A DNA stretch of 64,000 bases from Jacaranda mimosifolia (Eukaryota > Streptophyta > Magnoliopsida > Lamiales > Bignoniaceae), in the NCBI GenBank assembly GCA_018894105.1, contig CM032124.1, positions 3,829,501 through 3,893,500 on the forward strand. The letters run 5' to 3'. Below, piece by piece: positions 13,020-26,400 of this stretch. Under the pieces are notes generated by a model, which saw nothing but the letters and a program-made list of their open reading frames with translations, was not told the DNA's origin and searched no databases. The translations under genes were made by a program, and so were the position numbers. Each line of letters opens with the position of its first letter. Position 1 is the stretch's first letter.

Positions 13020-13700
13020 ATAATTAATTAATAATATATAATTATATTTACTGATAATATTTTAATATTTATTTAAAATTATTGTCATAATATATAATTA
13101 TATGCACATGTAAGATTTTTATATTTAAATAATTTTTTTATAATATAATTATTTACATGTATATATTAACTTTTAAATTGAATTATATCTTAGCATGTAA
13201 TTATAATTACACATAATATTTTTATATTCAAATATTATTATTTTCTTAACATCGTTATTTTGATGTATATTTAAACATTTTAAATAAAATTATTTTATAT
13301 TATGTAATTATATTTATATGTAATATTTTTAATATTTAAATATAATTATTTTGGTAATATATAATTATATAATTATATTTACACATAGTATTTTTATATT
13401 TAAATATAAATATTTTGATAATATAATTATTTGCATGTATATTTTAATATTTCATAAAATTATTTTCATAATATATAATTATATTTACACATATTATTTA
13501 TAATTATTTACATGTATATTTTAATATTTGCATAAAATTATTTTCATAATACAAAATTATATTTGCATGTAACATTTTATTATTTAAATAAAATTATTTT
13601 CATAATACATAATTATATTTACACATTACATTGTATTATTTAAATAAAATTATTTCATAATATGTATTTGTATTTACACTTTATATTTTAATATTCAGAT
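13020..13700. repeat. AT-rich minisatellite (copy 2)
   Basis: Counterpart of the array at 5805-6440. Successive units are built around AAAATTATTTTCATAATA and TATAATTATATTTACAC. The number and spacing of units differ from copy 1, so the array has changed since the duplication. Non-coding. Confidence 0.75.
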
Positions 13701-14223
13701 AAAAAGTATATAAACCTTTATTTCAGTATATACTTAAAATTTTTAAAATTTTAATTATTAAATTATTGCATATATTCATTATTATGTTTTGGTGTATATA
13801 TATATCATAGGATATTCTAAAAGATATTTTATTTATTTTATTTTATTCTAATAAAAACCTATATATAAATATTATATAAAAATTATTACATACATAACAT
13901 TTTAGCTCATATCTCACAACCAATCACCATCTCATAAGTTTCTCCCACAAAAACTTCATAATTGATTACCATCTCACAAGTTTTTATCCAAAAAAAAAAA
14001 AAAAAAAACACTCACAACCAAATACTATCTCACAACCAAATACTCAAAAGTAATCACTCCCGCATAAATTTTTTTTCTACCTTATAAATATGAAAATTTC
14101 ATTATTCTCTCTCAAGAATGCAAAATGAGAAATAAAATTACAATCAATCACAACCTTAGCCTTTTACATTCACAACATGATAGTTTCACAAGGCTAGACC
14201 GAATTGTGATATACCAGTTACAC

Positions 14224-14466
14224 CTTTACATGTTTTATTAGTTACAAAAATTTTAAGATCCCAAAAGAAATTTTACTTTTCAGTGAAAGATACTTTTTTT
14301 TTTCCGTGTTTTTCTTTTATTTTGTTCTTTTATTTTCTTCTCTACACATGAATTAACAAATGAACCACATATTACTTTTATGGTGAATTAAATCCAATTC
14401 TCTTGAGTTTAGTCTAATCACAAAAAAAATCATCATTTTTTTAAAAATTACATTTATTTTCCTGAC
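14224..14466. other. Short unassigned interval
   Basis: AT-rich sequence between the second duplicated segment and the solo LTR. Nothing recognisable. Confidence 0.4.
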
Positions 14467-15464
14467 TATAACACTCCGTCAGGGTGGTGCCTGCTCCCGA
14501 CCAAGATGCTATTCCAATAAAATTTCCAACAAATTCAAGACAAGTGTACACCTCCAACTTCCAAAATTTTCAATTTAAAATAATTTCGTAACCACCTAAA
14601 TGGTAAATAGGATCATAATCTATTAATGATAACTATGTCAACTAGTTATGCTATAAAACTGCAACCCAAACCTAAGTTTTTATACTTTACAATCGCTTAA
14701 AGACTTGAGTCAAACATTACAAGCTCTAGTTTATTACACTTATCAAAAGACAAAGATGATAGCTTACTGACAAATACATTATTACATTGCAAGCATATAT
14801 ATGTATCATATCCTTACCATTTATAGACACCTTAATAATACTATTTATACCATACACAATGTGGCCCAAGCTCATGGTTCCTTTTATTCCTCAATCTGGA
14901 GCCAAGAATAGAAAGAAACAATACAAGGATGGTAAGTTTGAATAATTTAGTGAGGTAATGATCAAAATGCATAGACAACAATAACAATAATGGAGCATAG
15001 CGAAATATTGATTCAACGTACGAACAACAATAAGTGAATGCCAAGAGAACAGGTTGTTAAATAATAGATAGATTTCATGGAATCAAGAAACAAAGTTGAG
15101 GAATAGTATGTTAGGTATTTCACATCATTAGCTGACTCTATGCTATCCCATCCCATACTAGCAAAGAGACATCTCAAATTTTTAATACATTTCATGAAAA
15201 ATCTCATGTTTCTAAACTCAAGAGTTGGATTAGTTTTAAAGAACTGAGTGTATAAGAACGTTTTAAGTCATAAAAAGACTCAAGTTCAAAATTTAAGAAT
15301 TCGATCAATTTTATAGAATAAACTTCAAAAGAACATTTCATAAAATCAGTTGAATGTGCATATTTCACAAAACCAACTATACAAAAACATTTTCACTTTG
15401 AGCTTTATGCCACAATTGCATATAAGAAAACATAAGTAAAAAATCACTCTCAAATTTATTAGTG

Positions 15465-16135
15465 CATAAATACGGGTTAGTCAACATGACTACTTATATC
15501 TCGAATATATCAATACAGGTCAGCCAACATGACTACCTCAATCACCAATGTATCAATACGGGTCAATCACTAAGACTGCCTCTATCACAATATACAAACA
15601 CAAGTCAATCAATAAGACTACCTCTATCATAATATATCAATACAGAGTAATCAACATGACTGTCTCTATCACCTATATATCAATATAGGTCAATCAAAAT
15701 GACTTCCTTCATCACAATATACCAATATAGGTCAGTTACCATGACTAACTCTATCACTAATATATCAATACGAGTCAGCCAACATGACTGCCTTTATCAC
15801 AAATGTATCAAAATAGGTTAGCTAGTAAGACTGCCTTTATCATAATATATAAATACAAGTCAATCAAGATGACTGCCTCTGTCACTAATATATCAATATG
15901 GGTCAACCAACATGATTGCCTCTACCACAATATACCAATACTGGTAAGCTAACATGACTGCCTCTATCACAGTATACCAATATGGGTCAGCTTGTATGAC
16001 TGCCTCTATCATAGTATACCAATATGGGTCAGCTTGTATGACTGCCTCTATCACCAATATATCAATATGGGTCAATCAGCATGACTGCCTCTATCAATAT
16101 ACCAATACTGGTTAGCCAGCATAATTACCTCTATC
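15465..16135. repeat. 42-bp minisatellite, about 16 units
   Basis: A unit of about 42 bp (approximately ATATATCAATACGGGTCAG, then CCAACATGACTGCCTCTATCAC) is repeated head to tail with 10-25% variation. Because 42 is a multiple of three, the minus strand reads as a 14-residue protein repeat (IEAVIQADPYWYTM-like) where stops are absent (15893-16075). This is a side effect of the period and not evidence of a gene. Confidence 0.9.
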
Positions 16136-16320
16136 ACAATGAGTATAGATAAACAATAGCTAGTCTGCAAGACCACATTTGAGGGAGTATAAGTAAACAA
16201 CGGCTAGTTAGCAAGACCTTCTGACAATGAGTATATATAAACAATGGCTAATCAACAAGACCTCATCACAGGGAATATAGATAAACAACAGCTACTCAGC
16301 AAGATTACCTCATATGTATT
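16136..16320. repeat. Second tandem repeat, about 50-57 bp unit, 4 units
   Basis: Directly after the 42-bp array come about four copies of a different unit containing GTATAGATAAACAA, then GGCTAGTCAGCAAGACC. The GTCAGC(c)AACAtGAC segment resembles the middle of the 42-bp unit, so the arrays may be related. Confidence 0.75.
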
Positions 16321-18019
16321 ATCATAAAATATGATGATTGGGTCGAGAATGAGTTAGTCCAATAATAGTTTCAACCTCTAAAAGTTCTGTAGTTCAATTG
16401 ATAGATTTCCACAATATATGAGACTAGCAAAAAATTATAAATTTCAAATGATACTTTTCAAAGTTCTTTCAGATAGGGATATTGTTATTAGGAAAAATAT
16501 CATTTTCAAATCATTTGTTAATGGGCAACCTTTGGGAGAGAAGTCATACAGAATATTTGACTAATATTTCAAATTCAATGCAGGCGTTCAAAGATAAGTG
16601 TACTAGAAATAAAATTGTATGGGCAATGAATTGATTTCTTAAGACTAGCATACTATGATGTATTCAACTAATTTACCAAGTTTAATGAAAGAGTCACGGC
16701 AAAAGTATATGAAAAATGCAATGGTATGGAAGAATATATCAAATCCAAGCATGTAGAAAGGACATAATACAATATCATATTACCATATATATGGGTTTTT
16801 TCCCCAACAAAGAAATTTTGTAATATATATATATATATATATCATGTATAAACCTCACTTGATAATCGTGGAAGGAGCTCTTTAGCTATTTGGCTGGTCC
16901 ATGTCCTTGTTTTTTAATCAATTCAAATTTTGGAATAACCTAGACCAAATCATATTGACTTTTGAATCAAAAATCTAAATGAGTTTTTACCCAAATTAGA
17001 TCAAATCTGGACCTGCTCTCAAATCGATAACAGCCTAGATAAGCTCAGATGTCATTTTTGAGCCTCATGTGTGAACACCATTGTTGCCCATTGTGCTGAG
17101 CACCACCACCACTAGTCTGTGCAGCTCGTTGCGTGGACCAAAACTCCCATATCAATTTTGAATTTCGGCACTAACAAGTTGGTCAATTGACCGTTCAGAA
17201 TTGTCGTAACACCTTAGTGCCACCGTATCTAATTGTCCACCACCGTAGGTTTTCTTATAAAGTTGATGCCACTAGCACATTGCCCACCTCATTCTAACCA
17301 TAACCTTTCATAGCCCATTTCATTCGACGGTAGAATTGCCACTGCTGTTGTGCGCTACCATTACCCTCAAATTTCCAGTGATTTCTTCAATGTTTTTGGT
17401 CAAGTTTGGTATGGTTTGTTCGTTGAGTTGAAAGGGAGCTTTTTATAGCAGCAATTTCAAGATTTTTGGTCATTTTCCTGTCGTTCACCGCCACAGTAGG
17501 GGTTAGGATTCAATTTGGAAATTTGATATTTTCCTAAGTTCATGATATAAAGACATTTTTCATAATAGCAGATTCACCCCATGATTTATTGATTGTTATC
17601 GAGCCTTTAGAGTTTTCAGCCAACTTCAATTGCACTTGGAAGTTCCATTTGCCTTACAAACTTGACCCCAAAACTCCAATTCAATCCTAGAAGTTTCATT
17701 ATTGTACATTGACTCCTTGGCATTTTTAATTATGGACAATTAGGTCCTAACTCAATTACTTTGTGTCCTTATACTTTTAACTTTCTCAAATTAACCTCTG
17801 AATTTTATAATTTTGGATAGTCAAGTCCTTCTCTCACTTACGATTAAATCCTTCAATTGTCAATAATTATCAAGAAGCTTCAATAGGATTTAACTCAAAG
17901 TTAATCTAATTCAGTTAGAGTTTAACTCAAAGTTAATCTAACACAATTTATTGAATTTGTATTTTATTTTGCTGAAGCAATAACATTAGATTTAAGGATC
18001 CAAAATTTGGGGTGTTACA

Positions 18020-18347
18020 TTGACGTTTGTTGCCATCCAACATTTTATTCCAACCATTAGTCGCCATTAATGTTTTGGCCAAGCGTCATTAATTTATTCA
18101 TATATATATATGTATATATTAATAGTAAAAATTTAAGTTGATACTGATGACCTATGCCTCACATTAAATAACTCAAGATTTCCAAATTATATAATGTGGC
18201 ATAGTTTGCAACTTAAAGTCTAAAAAGTTGTCCCTTTGTGACTTACAGATTGCATAGGATAAAACATATTCAGGATAAGCACAACAGAATCTTTTTCTTC
18301 AACTACAAAGAATCAAGTAACAGAAGTAGGTAAGGAACAGTTCAAAA
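18020..18347. other. Upstream flank of the rhodanese pseudogene
   Basis: Non-coding, with an (AT)n run near 18100-18115. No TATA box could be assigned with confidence. Confidence 0.35.
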
Positions 18348-19632
18348 ATGGCGCATTTCCATCCACTCAACAAAATGGAAACTTTTGGCTTTCGGTTCTC
18401 ACACATCAATATTCTAAAGCTCGCTCAGAGACCAAGAAGATGGAAGTATCATTCGGGCTTAGCTCTCATGCCGGTTGCTACAGGCCCGCCCATCTTTCTT
18501 GAGCCTTAAAATTCGCCACAATGTAGACATAATTTACCACTTTTATTTGGTTCGAGGTGCTACTTTTTGCTTGATTATGCATCTTTTGGTGATCTCTCTG
18601 AAATGGGTTTGTGTTTTTCTTTTGTTGTTTGGTATTTGGTGTCAACTAATGCAGGGGAGGCACGAGAATGCAAGTAGTTGAAGAAGAGTACGAAATGAGG
18701 CAAATGAGAGATAAGTCTGCTGCTAGAAAGAGATGGGAAGCTCTGGTAATTTTGTTTCTTCATTCTTTTTTGGTAATTCTAGTCTACCATCTTTAAGATA
18801 TTGAGGAAGGGCTAAAGGAAAATACACACAATAATGCCCGGAATTAACAGTAATGATGGATGCCCACAAAGGTGTGAAGATGGCAAATGCATTGGTTCCT
18901 GCGTTGGCCTGTTTGGATTATCTGGAAAAGCTTGTAGCCTTAAGTGGCTGTGTTCTTGCATACAAATATTTGACAAGCAATTTGTCGTATAATATGCTAA
19001 ATGAATATGAAATTTCTGATTTAGAAAGATTTTAAGGCCTTGATTGAAGCCTTGGAGTGTGTGTGGGATTAAGACAATGTAGACTTCAGGATCTAACTTT
19101 AGAAATTTCTCTAGCGGAAGAAATGGATCTGCATTACATGCTTAGGCATCATATGTATGTCAACGGTCATAGAAGTTGTACTGCTAGGAAGATGTTCATA
19201 TCATTATGAAGTAAATAATGGAAATACGTTCAGCATCAATTCAAAATTCGAAAAAAATAGTTCTGTAGAAACAAGGGAGGATTCCAATTGGTCTTTCTGA
19301 ATTTTAATCCACAGTAGACAATACACACCCTGAACAATAGCATTAATATTAGTTTTTACTTATTGGTGATCATATTACTAAAAATTTGTTACTTTGAACT
19401 TTCTACATAGCCCATAATTCTACTTTGTTTTCTTGGACCAAGGTTAAAGGGTTCATAATTTCTTGCTCTTCCTCTTGAGAATATGCAAGATGCAGTGTAT
19501 TTATTTTCTTCTTTTGATTTTTCTTTCTCGATTTATAATTTAGGTTTGTGGTTTCAACTTTGTTTCGAAGGCATGGGTCAAAGGTTCTACATGGATTGCA
19601 ATATTTGATGTTAATGATAGATTGGATGTTGC

Positions 19633-21051
19633 TATTAGTGGCAAATGGGTGGGTTGGGTTGGTCATCGGTTAGGTTCAAAATGGGTTGGGCTAAAAATGG
19701 GTTTATGTTTATGTGTTGAAAATGGGTTGGGTTAAAAACGGATTGGGTTGGATTTGAGTTGTTCCAATACAGAAAAGATAAAAAATATAAATTTTTTGCT
19801 AAATACATTGTTATATTATTTTATTAAATTATAATCTTTTTAGCTTTATTTGGCATATGTTAATTAATTATTATTAAATCCTTGTTAATCACGTAAAATC
19901 AAATCAAATTATGTAAGCATATAATTACTTATTATTTTATAATATTTATATTTTTTCTTTTAATACAAAATAACAATCTTGCTCAATGAATAAAACATAA
20001 TTATATAAAATATTTTAAATTTTTAGTACAAAATGTATACATTGTACCCAACAAAATATTTACTATACTAGTCTTATTTCTTTTTTGTTTTTACTTTTTA
20101 TATTTAGTCAATATTTAAAAAGATGCTATTTATTTATTTATTTATTTTTAATTTTTTCAATCTAGTTCATTATCGTTTATCACAACGATCAAATTTAAAT
20201 TCGATTCGACATAAAAATATTACTATCATTTTAAAACAATTTAAATATGCATATATCTTGAAAAATATGTCTTTTTAAGAATAAAAAATATGAATCATTT
20301 AAATTTAAATTCTTATATCAGCCTAAATTATTATTTTCAAATAAAATATTGAAATATAATTAATTTTTAATTTTTAAAAATATTTTAACTAAAACTAAAA
20401 ATAAAGTTGGAGCCCTTTCTTCATATGGCAGGAAAGGAAATGAAATGGATGGCCGCAATCTATTCTCTCACCTATTACAACTACATAATAAATTTGTTGT
20501 GTTTACATATTAATATTTTGGTAGTTTGTAAAAATTATAAAAAGAAAAAAGAAAAATAATTTTTTATTTATTTTCATATTGGAAAGTTGAAAAAAAATTG
20601 GGGGCTAAAAAATTAATTGGCTAAATTTTTTTATAAAAAATTGGAGTTTATAAACAGAATAATAATATAATTAATTTTTAGATCATAATCTCAAGTAAAA
20701 TGTTACTTGATTAATTCATTTGAATTAAGTTAATAGATTAATATTTTAAAATAAAATGAGATGGAGAAATGGTAAGTGATTAATCGATGATTTATAATTT
20801 ATCTAATTTTTAATTCTTTTATCTTCAGAGAATGAGAAAATGGAAGGATAATTTTGGGGCTCAAATTGGGTTGAATTATTTAGAAATTACATTCAATCCA
20901 TTTTCAACTCATTTACATTCAAAACCATATTCAACCCACTAAAACCCAACCAACCCAACTCAAACCCAATCAAATTATTTTAAACCCAACCCAATTCAAC
21001 CCAAAGTGAATTGGGTTGGAATCATGAGTTGAGACCCAATTTGCCCCCCTA
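19633..21051. mobile_element. hAT-like non-autonomous transposon inserted in an exon
   Basis: The ends are TATTAGTGGCAAATGGGT on the left and, reading inward from the right, TAGGGGGGCAAATTGGGT. They match well and resemble the GGGTGGCAAA-type ends of plant hAT elements. The flanking octamers GATGTTGC (19625-19632) and GATGCTGG (21052-21059) agree at 6/8, as expected of an old 8-bp target duplication. They fall inside the rhodanese exon, which reads ...DRLD before the element and DAGT... after it. Internal sequence is AT-rich with GGGTTGGGTTGG-type subterminal repeats in opposite orientation at each end. No transposase is present. Confidence 0.85.
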
Positions 21052-23400
21052 GATGCTGGTACTCGTTCAGGGAAGGTCACGGAGTTTGTGTTGGGTACTG
21101 GAACATCAAGTTTTGTTCCCAACTTTGTGGAAGAACTTGTTTTTACGGTTTATTTATTTAAAGTATCACATTTTTGGATTATCAAAGTTACACTTATGCT
21201 CATATGGTGTTAAGAGTAAATGTGCTTTTGAAACTACTATTTTACTCACAATTTTGATTCTGGTTGCCTATAATTAATAGACCAACTTCAAAAGTTGTTT
21301 GCGATACCTTAATTCAATATAATATAAATTTTATTTTTCTTTCTTCTTTTAAATGTATGATGGGAAATACATTTGGAACAACAATGGAGAGAACAAATGC
21401 ATATTCTCCTTAAAGATTTACTCCTTTTGATATGGAAGTAGTATTCATAATCTGATACCACAAAGTGCATCAATACTCTATTACAGTTCGTCATTTTTTA
21501 TGTACAGTTTTAAAGGTAGTAAAATACGTTTTTGCCTGCCCAATTTACATGTACTTAATAACCAATGCTATTTTGTCTGCTATGTTCTTGCTAACTTCAA
21601 GGATGTATCAAAATGGTATATTTAAATCTGTGGAGTTTGCAGTGCAGAACTCGACATTTTTATAGACTTTCCAAAGTATAGTTTTATGTGATTAAGTATA
21701 CGAAGATGAAAAAGTAATTTCATTAATGTCATGTCAATAATTTGATGCCTTACATGTTGGTTCTAGAAATTCTTTTGTAACATAGCTTTTTATTTGCCTT
21801 GTATACTTCTGAAGTGATAGCTGACTAATTTTATTTTTAGAAGGATGGTGGAGTGGCGTCCCTTCATTATCCTATGACAAGTATGATACAATTAGTCCTT
21901 ATTTTTCTCATTAGCATTACTTATTCAATACTTGTATTAAATATGGGCAGTCTCCTGTATATTTATTTTTTAACAGACAATTCTTATCAAAAGTTGAGGA
22001 GAAATTCCAAAAAGACAGATCTTATCATGGTATGCCAAAAGGGCTTGAGATGAGATTTTCCTTCAGTTGATGAAATCCCACATATATAAGCTGTAAAGTA
22101 AAACTGATCATCATTGTGTTTTATAAGTGAACTAGTGAAGATAATTCTTTTGTTAATGATTCTATGCATCTTTGTTGATCATGTCTTTTTAGACATCTAA
22201 ATTTCCTTCTTTGCTAATTTTTTGAAGTGCTGAATACATTTTAGCTACTTTTTTCTTCCAAGAGAGTTCTTGAAAACAAATTAATGAAAGCTTTGTGTTG
22301 AGTTTTATTAAAATTGAATTCTTTGTAATGCTTTCAAAGAATACTATTATACCCTAACTATATGTGCCTCTAGGGGGTCTCTATTGGTTGTTAATGCCTT
22401 TTACAACATGTGACTTTTCAACCATAAAATTTATCTTTATAGCATTGCTATGCTACTATAGATAGGACCAAGCGCTTACCAATATGCTAAAATCTATACC
22501 TAATAGCAATTCTATAAATCAAATGTTTAAGCCCATGTTTCAGCTGTGGCCATGCCATGAGGTCAGTTAAGGCCTCACATGTCAACAATCCCTTCCTGGT
22601 CAATTGCTCTTCTTGGCAATCAAATTAGTGATTGTGACTCTCATAATATGAGGGATTGGTTGCCCGCCACTATGCAAGAAGCTATATCAAATTAGTGTGA
22701 GCTAAGTTGTTAATGATATTCTTCTTCCAGCTGTGGTTTAGTTGCCTTTTGTTCATTCCCAAGTCGAGTCAGACTTTGAACTCAGTTAAAATATAGGTTC
22801 GAGTATTTTGATGCACTAGGCTCCTAATTGGAGGTGATTTAACTTAAAGTCAGAGATTACTATTAAGGTGATCTTCTTATATGATCATCATCTTATATGT
22901 TGCATCTGTTCAATTTACCGTAATTGTTCAATATGATTCTTTTTAATATAAGCTAAATATATTGGGAGGAGATTTGATTTCATCAACTTTTGAGGAAATA
23001 CTTACATCAAGAAGAATTTAATTATGTTGAAGAATATATTTGAGTTAGCAGTCCTTAAAATGGCAAAATAAGACATAAATTGTTTGCTACATATTAGAAG
23101 GGCCATCTCCAACATCGAATGGTGATGTTAAAACAACAAGCGCATATAAATATGACTAGACAACCATCCTAACCATAATTTGTTAATATGCAAGAAAATG
23201 TTTGTTGCAACGAGTTAAATATATCTAAATCTGGTAAGTTCTGCAAATAGCTAATATATTATTGTTTTACTTCCAATCTTTTGTGCTGCGTCATTTTATA
23301 ATCAGGCAGACCCCTTGCAGCTTGTGAACTATTTCGTAATGCTGGTTATGAAAACCTTTTTTTGGGTTGACGGGGGCTTGGAGGCTGCTGAAAAAGAGGT

Positions 23401-23460
23401 AACGACTTTTTCTTTCTCTTTCTTTCTTTCTTTCTTTTTTCTCCTCCCCCCGCCCCCCCA
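23401..23460. repeat. CTTT microsatellite and C-rich run
   Basis: (CTTT)n followed by CCTCCCCCCGCCCCCC, inside an intron of the rhodanese pseudogene. Further pyrimidine-rich tracts, including a long poly-C near 23971-23984, extend to about 24290. Apparent ORFs there are low-complexity. Confidence 0.7.
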
Positions 23461-26400
23461 ACCCTTTGGATTTCTGATGCCTACTTTTTTATAGGTTTAA
23501 TTACACTTACCTCCCATTTGAAATAGCTAAATTACCGACCCTTCTCTTTTATCTTTCTTTATTATAAATAAGCTTTCCTCTATGTTTGCCCTGTTAAAAA
23601 ACCCAAATAGAAATTTTGAATTAATCATTTTGCCCCTAACTCATAAAATTGAAAAAATAATTAAATTATTAGTTTATTTGTCCACTTTGCCTCTAGGTCT
23701 CTTGATAATGTTTATGCAGTTGTGTAGGGATGCATATATAAAGTTTCTGTAGTTGAGGTATTGTCTCTGTTATATATCCTTAATTAAATTTCATCCTTCA
23801 CAAAAATAATGAATATCTAAAATACAAATGTCAATTTTGGCCTCAAAAATTTTGTTGCAATTTTTATTATTTTGACTCAATTTAAAAAATTGAATTATAT
23901 AAAACTCTAAATCGAACAACTCTCTCCCTTCATCTAACATTTTCCATCCCTTTTCTCTCTCTCTCATTCCCCCCCCCCCCCCCTCGCCCTGCCGCGCCCC
24001 CTTACTTTCCCCAAAATTTTCATTGTTGTTTCTTTCTAAATGTTGTACATCCCTCTGCTCCCATTCTTCTTCTTTTTGTTGTCCCCATCCCTGAATCCTT
24101 CCCCTTTTTCCCATTATATTCTTCTTCTTTCTTCATCTGTAATCTCATCTCCCTCCCTCTTTTCCCCTCTGCTTCACTCACTCTCTCCCATCCACATCTT
24201 TTTCTCCCGTCTACTGCCTGACCTTTACTCTCACCACCCTTTTCTTCCTTGCTCTCCCTTATTCTCATTCCTTGTCTGTGTCTTCCCTGTATTTTCCAAA
24301 GTTATGCTAGTTGAGTTTGTGAAAAGTGTGATCATTTGGTCATATGTCTGGGAGCATCCTCAAGCTTAAAATGCCCTAAGAAGAAAAAGAAGTATGGCTA
24401 TAGCCTTGCAGTCAAGTAGATAGGGAAAAAATGGAGATTATGAAATCAAATGTTACCCTTGAAAAGACACCAAAATTCAAGACTTAAAAAAGACCAAAAT
24501 TAAGAATCGGAGAAAAAAAGGAAAAAAAAAAAAAAAAGAGAGCATAAGAAAAAAATTTATAAAAAGATTTAATTATTTTCATATGTAAAATTAAGTCAAT
24601 ATTATTTTTTAAAAGCTTTCCCTTTCTAATACTAGTGATCTTTGCACATGGTCCCGAGTGTAACGTATTTTTCTGTGCAGATCTTTTATTCACTGTAATA
24701 GTTATCTAATATTTTACATAATAATAAATTTTTTGTGTAATTAAGAGCAAATTAAAGGTTCTATAAAATTCTATAGTCAAGAGACTATTAAAGCAAAAGA
24801 ATCAGTATATAACAAAATGACATGTTCTTTTAATATTGTAATAATAGGTAATATAACTTTTTGCTTATCTTTGCTGCAATTTTACCTTCTAATAGAAAGA
24901 CGAGAGAAGAACCTTAGAAACATCCTAGCTACGGTTGAAAGCGACTGATAATGGGGAGAGGGAGCGAGTAGGGGAAGGAATTATAGATAATAAGGAGATG
25001 GAGAATGAGTGGGGAAAGAAGTAACGGTTAGTGGGGAGAATTAATTGTTAGTTATGTATATTATTTTAGGGTTATTTTAGCTAAATCATAATTTGGTATA
25101 ATAGTATAAAAACAACTATTTCGTGAGTATAAGGGGGTTTCTCCTTTTATATGGTATAGATTTAATCCTCAGCATAGAAAAAGTACTTGAAAAAATTATT
25201 TCTCTTTGAAAAATGCAAGAATAGTAGTTAGTCTACTATATATTTGGAAGGGCAAAAGAATTGCATCCGGCTAATTTTTTATCTAAAAATTAGTTTTTTA
25301 ATTCAATACTTATATTTTTAAAACAGTACGTGTTTTGTTACATATCCTTCTTTTATATATCTCGTTACATTTACATCCCTTTTAAGTTTCATATCTTATC
25401 AAGGGTAATTTAGTCAGCAAAGTATAATTAAGGGTAAAATAGCAAGTTCACTAAAAAAATTTTGGTAATGGCATCTTACTTCGTCTAAAACTTCAATGGA
25501 AGAGGAAGTTTGATAAATGTTATAAGCTTAGAGGAGAGTTTTCTGTAATTGTGAAAGATGGAGGAAGGAGTTGATAATTTAACTATTTGAGTGACAAGGT
25601 ACTGTAATTAATCCTTTTCTTATTCTCTTTTTGTTCTTGTTCCTTGAATTATACAATTTGTTTACCGGGCAGGATCTTGAGAGGGATGGCCCCGGCCATT
25701 TAAACTTGCAGGAATTGGTGGGCTTTCGGAATTTCTTGGGTAACTTATTACATACACATTTTACTATATAAGTGATTGTGCTATGATCTTTTAATTAAAT
25801 CTAGTATTTGAATTGCATCTTGAATAGATTATATGGCATCTTAAGCTATTTGCTTCAGCGGGAGTTGAACCTTGCGTGGTCATTGATTTTTCCAAGGTTG
25901 TTCATCTTATGAGCATGCGGCTCTATAGCTATCTACAAATTTCTTTTCCTGACAATAAAGTAGCAGCCACGAGGATCTTTGTCTATTAATTTTATCCAAA
26001 TCCTTCCTTGTCAATCATCATCATTAATACGTGACAGATATTATTCTCGTACAATATGTCCATTAAATATGTACATTCTCCCAATCCTCTTGCATCTCTA
26101 TCTTTGTTTTGACCAACTCTTCCTACTCTATTTAAAGGCAGGGCCAATTATGGCGAGAGAAATCTGTTAGCCTACTCTTCCTACTCTCCCAATGATGTGC
26201 TTACTTGTCCTATATTATGTTAGTTGGGCGGATCAACAGACAGCTGCAGCTGCCAAAGTTTGTTGGGGCTACCGATTAGTTTTCTCGGCTCGTTTGGTAA
26301 TTAATTCTTGCCTTTCTTCTCCATTATTGGTTTCTACTTCATGATCTTCAGCTTTTGCATTCAATGATGTGTCCATTTTAGGTTGGGCTCTTTCTTGTTG

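Larger units (their letters stand above)
7891..14223. repeat. Segmental duplication, copy 2 (6.3 kb)
   Basis: Colinear with 734-7020 and in the same orientation, with many substitutions and small indels. It holds an AT-rich leader (7891-9477, no gene seen), Copia pol remains (9478-11400), an LTR (11876-12260), a minisatellite (about 13020-13700) and the CTCACAACC-type region. The heptamer TTTACAT occurs immediately before it (7884-7890) and just after it (14225-14231). This might be a target duplication, but could be chance in AT-rich DNA. Confidence 0.9.
14467..18019 (-). mobile_element. Probable solo LTR of a Ty3/Gypsy element (3.55 kb)
   Basis: The ends are TATAACACTCC on the left and GGGGTGTTACA on the right, i.e. 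TGTAACACCCC when read on the minus strand. That is the usual start of this class of plant Gypsy LTR and resembles the LTR ends of the element at 51207-62487. The flanks are CTGAC (14462-14466) and TTGAC (18020-18024), a 4/5 match to a 5-bp target duplication. No gag or pol lies inside or next to it, so LTR-LTR recombination is inferred. It carries tandem repeats at 15465-16320. The strand is inferred from the TGTAACACCCC end. The short ORFs inside are not called. Confidence 0.65.

Noticed and set aside
15893..16075. Minus-strand ORF with a 14-residue repeat
   Set aside because: Produced by the 42-bp minisatellite whose length is a multiple of three. No start context and stops appear in other units.
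15465..16320. CRISPR-like regular repeats
   Set aside because: The repeats are head to tail without unique spacers, vary from unit to unit, and the genome is a plant nuclear one.
18853..19035. 60-codon ORF in the first introns of the rhodanese pseudogene
   Set aside because: It does not match the missing rhodanese exon or any known protein.
24040..24369. 109-codon ORF rich in Ser, Pro, Leu and Phe
   Set aside because: Translation of a pyrimidine-rich tract within an intron. Low complexity, with equally long shadows on the other strand.
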